Shown piece by piece: positions 59,426 to 64,000 of a DNA stretch of 64,000 bases. The position numbers were made by a program, and so were the translations under genes. How positions within the stretch are numbered: position 1 is the first letter of the stretch; every line of letters starts with the position of its first letter. The stretch comes from Clostridiales bacterium (GTDB lineage Bacteria > Bacillota > Clostridia > Christensenellales > Aristaeellaceae), in contig JAHZHZ010000004.1 in the NCBI GenBank assembly GCA_019419995.1, forward strand, positions 90,163-154,162. The letters run 5' to 3'. Below the pieces are notes generated by a model. The model searched no databases. It was not told the origin of the DNA and was given only the letters and a program-made list of their open reading frames with translations.

Positions 59426-60280
59426 TCAAATCACTTCAATCATTCTAAAGAATATATAGCAGATGGCGCCGCAAAACAGTACACCGTCCATGCGATCCAT
59501 TACGCCGCCATGGCCTGGAAGGATCTTTCCAAAATCTTTAACACCACAGTGGCGCTTGACCATGGAAGCGGTCAGATCGCCCACCTGACTCAGTGCGCCG
59601 GCAAACAGCCCCAGAAGTCCAAATGCCCAGGAGGGAGGAAGTGCTTCGATATCCGCCACAAAACTGGGATCAGCGCTGAAGATCAACTTCAACAGCGGAG
59701 GGACCGCCATGGAAAACAATACGCTGGCTACCAAGCCTCCGATGGAACCTTCAACGGTTTTCTTGGGGCTGAGAACAGGCGATAATTTGTGCTTGCCAAA
59801 AAGCATGCCTGAAAACAGCGCAAACACATCATTAATGGAGGCGGAAAAAAAGGACAGCGTCAGCGCTACGGCAACCCAGGCGGGATGTTCCATTTGCAAG
59901 AGCTCCATCAGCACCATATAAAATATACCCGGATAGAGCATGGGAAACACCGTAGCCATCAAGCTTTCTACGGCAATTTTACCGCGCATTACCAATCGCA
60001 CCATGGCGGCCATAACGCTTACCAGAAGCACCATGGTGGAGCTGTGGATCTGAACTGGGCGGGTGAGTGCCAGAGCCTCCGCAATGATAGTCAGAGCGCA
60101 AAATACATAACCTGCCCAGCGAACGGGCTCAATGCCTGTGGCCCGGATCGCTCGATAGACTTCAAATATGCTTGCGACCATCCCGAAGGATAACAGCGCC
60201 AGTGCGTACCACCCCCGCAAAAGGATGGCGCCCAACACCAGTATCGCAAAAATTGTACCTGTAACGACGCGCTTTATCAA
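59426..60280 (-). CDS. cdsA: Phosphatidate cytidylyltransferase
   Basis: Makes CDP-diacylglycerol from CTP and phosphatidate in the membrane, 284 aa with about seven or eight helices. The signature near the C-terminus reads KRHCGVKDFGKILPGHGGVMDRMD; usual members have DS after it, here DG. A longer frame exists upstream, but I start at the TTG at 60280: GGAGGT lies six bases upstream and MIKRVVTG is the family's typical start. Four bases separate it from uppS. Confidence 0.94.
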   Translation of the reverse strand: MIKRVVTGTIFAILVLGAILLRGWYALALLSFGMVASIFEVYRAIRATGIEPVRWAGYVFCALTIIAEALALTRPVQIHSSTMVLLVSVMAAMVRLVMRGKIAVESLMATVFPMLYPGIFYMVLMELLQMEHPAWVAVALTLSFFSASINDVFALFSGMLFGKHKLSPVLSPKKTVEGSIGGLVASVLFSMAVPPLLKLIFSADPSFVADIEALPPSWAFGLLGLFAGALSQVGDLTASMVKRHCGVKDFGKILPGHGGVMDRMDGVLFCGAICYIFFRMIEVI

Positions 60281-60284
60281 TTTG

Positions 60285-61121
60285 TTACCTCCGCACTTTC
60301 TCAGCTGAAGTGTCCTGTACGCCGCCAAAGCGACGCTGACGCTGGCCGTATTGGCGCAGATTTTTCAGATAGTGGGCCCGATCATAGTCTGGCCACAGGA
60401 CTGGATCAAAGATCATTTCTGCGTAGGCGGTTTGCCATGGCAGAAAATTGGAAGTACGTACCTCGCCGCTGGTGCGAATGAGCAAGTCCACATCGGGGAG
60501 TCCTGCGGTATACAATTCGCCTTCCAATGCCCGTTCATCGACATCTTCCCAGGTGAGCTTTCCTGAAGCTACTTTTTCACAAAGGTTTCGGGCTGCGCGG
60601 GTCAGTTCGGCCCTTCCGCCGTAATTGAGCGCAATATTGAGTTTCAGCCCAGTATTGTCAGCCGTACGCGCCATGGCGTCGGTTACCGCCTTGCGCTGAG
60701 CTTCAGGGAGTCCACCCACATCGCCGAGAATCAGAATGCGTACGTTTTTCTGATCCAGTTCGTCAATTTCCGAGGCAAAATATTTCAATAATAGTCCCAT
60801 CAGTGCGTTGACTTCTTCCTTGGAGCGCGCCCAGTTCTCCGTGGAAAAGGCATACAGACTCAGAGCCTCAATGCCCCAGTCGTCGCTGGCTCGAATGATG
60901 TCCCGTAGGGCTTCGGTACCAGCGGCGTGTCCGGCAGAACGGGGGAGCCCACGCTGTTGTGCCCAGCGGCCATTGCCATCCATGATGATGGCTACGTGCC
61001 TGGGCAATGACTGAGGGGGCAGCTGCAATTCCGCACCACTGCCGGCGGGAACCACAGTAATGTATTTTGGCTGAGGTTTTATCAGGCGGCTGAGCATCAA
61101 AGTGAGTTTTTCTGCAAACAT
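60285..61121 (-). CDS. uppS: Undecaprenyl diphosphate synthase (cis-prenyltransferase)
   Basis: Builds the C55 lipid carrier for cell-wall synthesis, 278 aa. Catalytic Asp in IIMDGNGRWA, then AFSTENWAR, NIALNYGGRAE and the C-terminal RTSGEVRTSNFLPWQTAYAE, with Glu for Mg2+. About 40 residues precede the core (LSRLIKPQPKYITVV), longer than in Bacillus. AAAGGAG lies seven bases before the ATG. cdsA follows at once. Confidence 0.96.
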   Translation of the reverse strand: MFAEKLTLMLSRLIKPQPKYITVVPAGSGAELQLPPQSLPRHVAIIMDGNGRWAQQRGLPRSAGHAAGTEALRDIIRASDDWGIEALSLYAFSTENWARSKEEVNALMGLLLKYFASEIDELDQKNVRILILGDVGGLPEAQRKAVTDAMARTADNTGLKLNIALNYGGRAELTRAARNLCEKVASGKLTWEDVDERALEGELYTAGLPDVDLLIRTSGEVRTSNFLPWQTAYAEMIFDPVLWPDYDRAHYLKNLRQYGQRQRRFGGVQDTSAEKVRR

Positions 61122-61157
61122 TGGCGCTCTCCTTTACATTGGTGCAATAAACGACGT

Positions 61158-61179
61158 GGGCAGCCCATTGCGGCTGCCC
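61158..61179 (-). terminator. GC-rich hairpin between frr and uppS
   Basis: Perfect eight-bp stem GGGCAGCC/GGCTGCCC without a U-run. Weak terminator or processing site that could reduce read-through from frr to uppS. Confidence 0.4.
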
Positions 61180-61245
61180 ACCAGCAAAACTCATGTTCGG
61201 ACGCCTCCGAGGCGGGAAGCCGTGCAAAAATCCGCACGAATGGAT

Positions 61246-61803
61246 TTATACTTCCATAATCTCCTTTTCCTTTGCGGCGCCCACCTTGTCAATCTGCTCA
61301 ATGTGAGAATCCGTAATCTTCTGCAGATCCTTTTCCGCGGCCTTTTGATCATCCTCAGTGATTTGGGAATCTTTCTTCATCTTTTTCACGCTCTCCATGG
61401 CGTCACGACGAATGGCGCGCAAGGCAACCTTGCCCTCTTCAATGCGCTTTTTGACCTGCTTGCACAGATCTTTGCGGCGCTCAGCGGTGAGCTCCGGTAC
61501 CATCAGACGAATAACTTTGCCGTCGTTGGAGGGATTGATGCCAATATCGGATTTTTGAATGGCCTTTTCGATGGGAGAGATCATGCTGGACTCCCAGGGA
61601 GCAATCACCAACAGGCGCGGTTCCGGTGAGGAGATGTTACCTACCTGGTTCAGAGCGGTGGGGGTGCCGTAATAATCCACGGTGATCTTGTCCAGAATCT
61701 GGGGGTTTGCGCGACCAGCCCGCAGGGTAGCCAGATCCTTTTGAATGACGGCAATGGTCTTATCCATTTTTTCGCCGGCGGCTTTAATCAAGTCCTGATA
61801 CAT
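61246..61803 (-). CDS. frr: Ribosome recycling factor
   Basis: Splits post-termination ribosomes with EF-G, 185 aa. Family pattern is complete: LRAGRANPQILDKITVDYYG, PEPRLLVIAPWE, NDGKVIRLMVPELTAERR and the coiled-coil ending IDKVGAAKEKEIMEV. I start at 61803, since GGAGGT lies eight bases upstream and an ATG at 61818 would overlap that site. Downstream of pyrH as in most bacteria. Confidence 0.97.
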   Translation of the reverse strand: MYQDLIKAAGEKMDKTIAVIQKDLATLRAGRANPQILDKITVDYYGTPTALNQVGNISSPEPRLLVIAPWESSMISPIEKAIQKSDIGINPSNDGKVIRLMVPELTAERRKDLCKQVKKRIEEGKVALRAIRRDAMESVKKMKKDSQITEDDQKAAEKDLQKITDSHIEQIDKVGAAKEKEIMEV

Positions 61804-61968
61804 TTTTGAAACCTCCATGTTATAATCTCTATACGCAAGAGCGTTCGATTCCTAGATACTATTGTACATGTTTTGTTCAAAAATGGCAAGAGAAAAATTT
61901 CAACTTCAGCACAGGCTACGCAGTGGAGCGGCGTGGGATAAAATGCCTCTTGCAATTGGAAACAACAG

Positions 61969-61997
61969 CGAGGGGCGAGCAATCTGCCCGCCCCTCG
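61969..61997 (-). terminator. Hairpin between pyrH and frr
   Basis: Nine-bp stem CGAGGGGCG/CGCCCCTCG, 35 bases past the pyrH stop, no U-run. Possible weak terminator. Confidence 0.45.
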
Positions 61998-62031
61998 TGG
62001 GAGACATGCTATATCATTAATTAAGCAAACA

Positions 62032-62754
62032 TCAGGCGTGAACTACGGTGCCGATGGCCTCACCCCTGGCAACTCGCAGAATATTTTCCAGATCGTCCAT
62101 GTTGAATACGCGAATTTGCGGAATGCGCTGCTCCTTGCACAGCTGGAAGGCGGAGGCATCCATGACCTTCAGATTTCGGTCGATGGCTTCCTGATAGCTG
62201 ATTTCTCGAATCAGTTTGGCATTGGGATTTTTGCGCGGATCGGAATCATAGACACCATCCACAGTGGTGCCCTTGAATACAGCATCGGCACCGATTTCCG
62301 CAGCTCGCAGCGCAGCGGTGGTGTCGGTGGTAAAGAATGGATTACAGGTGCCGCCTGCCAGTAGCACAATATAGCCTTCTTCCAAGCTGCGTATCGCCCG
62401 ATCAGCGCGATAGAGCTCGGCAAAACGAGTCATTTCTTGTGCTGTGTAGACAATTGCCTTGCGTCCCAGTCGGGTGAGGGCATCCTGTACGGCCAACGCA
62501 TTGATGATGGTGGCCAGCATGCCCATTTGATCGGCCTGCACCGGATTCATTTCATCAGTAAAGCGTCCACGCCAAATATTTCCGCCTCCCATGACTACGC
62601 CTACCTGTACGCCCAGATCATGGAGCTTTACGATGGCTGCCGCGGCGCGATCCACCCGCGTGGCGTCAAAGGTGAGAGAAGCGCTTTTATCGGAAGGAAT
62701 GCGTTCGGGGGCCAGGGTTTCTCCGCTGAGCTTCAAAACGATGCGCTTGTACAT
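62032..62754 (-). CDS. pyrH: UMP kinase
   Basis: Phosphorylates UMP to UDP, 240 aa amino-acid-kinase fold. RIVLKLSGETL opens the protein; GVVMGGGNIWRG, the TRFAELYRADRAIR segment and GGTCNPFFTTDTTAALRA follow. I start at 62754, with AAAAAGGAG about nine bases upstream; an earlier ATG lies in the terminator stem of tsf. A strong terminator separates it from tsf, so it may depend on read-through or its own promoter. Confidence 0.97.
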   Translation of the reverse strand: MYKRIVLKLSGETLAPERIPSDKSASLTFDATRVDRAAAAIVKLHDLGVQVGVVMGGGNIWRGRFTDEMNPVQADQMGMLATIINALAVQDALTRLGRKAIVYTAQEMTRFAELYRADRAIRSLEEGYIVLLAGGTCNPFFTTDTTAALRAAEIGADAVFKGTTVDGVYDSDPRKNPNAKLIREISYQEAIDRNLKVMDASAFQLCKEQRIPQIRVFNMDDLENILRVARGEAIGTVVHA

Positions 62755-62776
62755 GTCTGTTTTTCTCCTTTTTCCC

Positions 62777-62808
62777 TTAAAAAAGGGAACGTTCCAAAAC
62801 GTTCCCTT
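62777..62808 (-). terminator. Intrinsic terminator between tsf and pyrH
   Basis: Perfect 11-bp stem (62783-62793 with 62798-62808), loop of four bases, TTTTTT on the minus strand. It ends 22 bases upstream of the pyrH ATG. Confidence 0.88.
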
Positions 62809-62822
62809 CATTTTATGAATGA

Positions 62823-63737
62823 TTAGCCCTTCATGCGGGTCTGCTCAGCAACCTCTGCAGCCAGATCGTTGACTTTCTTCTCCAGACCATCGCCCATCTT
62901 ATAGCGGGTGAAAGCGACGATCTTGGTGCCAGGTGCCTTGGTTTCGATCATCTTACCAACGCGGGTCTCGCCGTCCTTGACGAAGATCTGCTCCATCAGG
63001 CAAACTTCCTCATAGAACTTGTTGATGCGGCCCTGAACCATCTTCTCAATGATCTTCTCGGGCTTGCCTTCATTGCGAGCCTGAGCGGCGAGAATTTCCG
63101 TCTCGTGCTGCAGATGCTCGGGATTGACCTGATCGCGGGTCACGTACTCGGGAGCCACGGGAGAGGCTGCGGCAATCTGAAGTGCTACATCGTGCAGAAC
63201 TTCTTTCACGGTGTCGTTGATTTCGCCCTCGGCCTGTACGAGCACGCCAACCTTGCCGCCCATGTGAATGTAGGAATCTACCACGCCATTGCCGGCCTCA
63301 TAGCGGGCAAAGCGACGTACGGTGATCTTTTCGCCAATCTTGGCTACCTTCTCGGTGATCAGATCGCTTACGGTCACATCGCCTACCTTGCAGTTCAACA
63401 GTGCATCCACATCTGCGGGGTTGTCCACTACGATGGTCTTTGCAATGGTCTGCACCAAATCCTTGAATTCGGGGGTGTTGGCCACAAAGTCGGTTTCGCA
63501 GTTGACTTCAACCAGCGCACCCGCGCCACACTTTTCGCAGATATAGGCACCTACAACGCCCTCTGCAGCAATACGGCTCTGCTTTTTCGCAGCCTTGGCC
63601 AGGCCCTTTTCGCGCAGATAGTCAATCGCTTTTTCGATGTCGCCATCGCAAGCGGCCAGAGCCTTTTTGCAGTCCATCATGCCGCAACCAGTGCGGCCGC
63701 GCAGATCCATAACGACTTTTGCGGAAATCTCAGCCAT
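62823..63737 (-). CDS. tsf: Elongation factor Ts
   Basis: Nucleotide exchange factor for EF-Tu, 304 aa. It has the N-terminal UBA-like domain with VMDLRGRTGCGMMDCKKAL and CDGDIEKAIDYLREKG, the EF-Tu-binding core with VNCETDFVANTPEF, and the C-terminal helices. The start at 63737 has AGGAGG nine bases before it; the open frame extends upstream but not as coding sequence. It follows rpsB by about 95 bases and ends just before a strong terminator. Confidence 0.98.
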   Translation of the reverse strand: MAEISAKVVMDLRGRTGCGMMDCKKALAACDGDIEKAIDYLREKGLAKAAKKQSRIAAEGVVGAYICEKCGAGALVEVNCETDFVANTPEFKDLVQTIAKTIVVDNPADVDALLNCKVGDVTVSDLITEKVAKIGEKITVRRFARYEAGNGVVDSYIHMGGKVGVLVQAEGEINDTVKEVLHDVALQIAAASPVAPEYVTRDQVNPEHLQHETEILAAQARNEGKPEKIIEKMVQGRINKFYEEVCLMEQIFVKDGETRVGKMIETKAPGTKIVAFTRYKMGDGLEKKVNDLAAEVAEQTRMKG

Positions 63738-63784
63738 GTTCTTGTTCCTCCTGATTTTAAGTGGGGCATAGGCCCTTACACGAT

Positions 63785-63820
63785 GCATGCGGCACCCGGC
63801 GAGAGCCGTTTGTCGCATGC
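63785..63820 (-). repeat. Inverted repeat between rpsB and tsf
   Basis: Outer stem GCATGCG/CGCATGC (63785-63791 with 63814-63820) around an inner CGGC/GCCG pair. No U-run, so not an ordinary terminator; possibly an mRNA structure affecting rpsB-tsf ratio. Confidence 0.4.
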
Positions 63821-63833
63821 GTTATGTGTGAAT

Positions 63834-64000
63834 TTATTCGGCTTCCTCAGCAACCGGAGCGGGAGCAGCCTCTTCATCGGCGATCTGCTCGCCCTGCTTG
63901 CCTTCCAGAACGGCGTCGGCCAGCTTGCCGGCGATCAGCTTCACGGCGCGGATGGCGTCGTCATTGCCGGGAATCACGTAGTCGATTTCATCGGGATCGC
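63834..64000 (-). CDS. rpsB: 30S ribosomal protein S2, C-terminal part only
   Basis: The last 55 or so codons of S2; the start lies beyond the window. DEIDYVIPGNDDAIRAVKLI is the conserved C-terminal S2 motif, and an acidic alanine/glutamate-rich tail (EEAAPAPVAEEAE) ends it. It stands directly before tsf, as in most bacteria, and heads the cluster that runs down to polC. Confidence 0.95.
   Translation of the reverse strand, partial: DPDEIDYVIPGNDDAIRAVKLIAGKLADAVLEGKQGEQIADEEAAPAPVAEEAE

Overview
The window reads as a chromosomal segment of a spore-forming member of the class Clostridia (phylum Bacillota). The evidence is gene content and order. There is a spoVAC-spoVAD-spoVAE operon and a sporulation sigma factor of the SigK type. 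There is a Gram-positive PolC replicase, RNase J, and the conserved firmicute run rpsB-tsf-pyrH-frr-uppS-cdsA-dxr-rseP-ispG-polC, with ispG where Bacillus has proS. Base composition looks a little above half G+C by eye. Purine-rich Shine-Dalgarno sequences precede almost every gene, and TTG or GTG starts are frequent. I see no insertion sequence, prophage or CRISPR array. The one clearly atypical patch is the lower-GC stretch of about 6.1-6.6 kb beside a tRNA-Leu gene.

Layout. 0-6 kb: a TrmH/SpoU RNA methyltransferase cut by the window edge, a secreted alpha/beta hydrolase, the leftward spoVA operon headed by two unrecorded micro-ORFs, an orphan fucose-isomerase-like enzyme, a small membrane protein and tRNA-Leu(UAA). 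6-24.5 kb: a YugP-type Zn metallopeptidase, divergent pyrG and guaA, a Pro/Thr-linker surface protein, uvrB-uvrA, a small membrane protein, a class A PBP, a zinc-ribbon/DUF2007-like protein with a CNNM/CorC-type transporter, and a zinc-ribbon membrane protein with a large ectodomain. 24.6-35.1 kb, rightward: a membrane protein, NifS-like desulfurase, thiI, an MrfA-type helicase, RNase J, YlbF-like protein, mltG, sigK and a divergent DprA-like protein. 35.2-39 kb, leftward: dapA, then a mazG-guaA paralogue-GNAT operon. 39-47 kb, rightward: a second type II topoisomerase pair, a polysaccharide deacetylase, a GNAT acetyltransferase and rarA. 47-51.7 kb: thioesterase, an unknown gene and phosphofructokinase leftward, then ppk1 rightward. 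51.8-64 kb: the polC-to-rpsB cluster, all leftward.

How the genes work together. Most are housekeeping: translation (rpsB, tsf, frr), nucleotides (pyrH, pyrG, guaA), isoprenoid and lipid precursors (dxr, ispG, uppS, cdsA), cell wall (PBP, mltG, dapA, deacetylase), DNA repair and topology, and tRNA thiolation (desulfurase plus ThiI). Sporulation genes (spoVA, sigK) are scattered among them; DapA also feeds dipicolinate synthesis, and SpoVA proteins move dipicolinate into the spore.

The most unusual unit is the mazG-guaA2-GNAT operon. It encodes a second GMP-synthase-like protein whose glutaminase cysteine and histidine are gone and whose nucleotide-binding motifs have diverged, while its ATP PP-loop is intact. 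It sits beside a nucleotide pyrophosphohydrolase and an acetyltransferase. This is my best candidate for an undescribed nucleotide-modifying pathway. Other leads are paired promoter-terminator cassettes between pyrG and guaA, two micro-ORFs translationally coupled to spoVAC, a nested stem structure near 6.4 kb, and a phosphofructokinase with mixed ATP/PPi signature residues.
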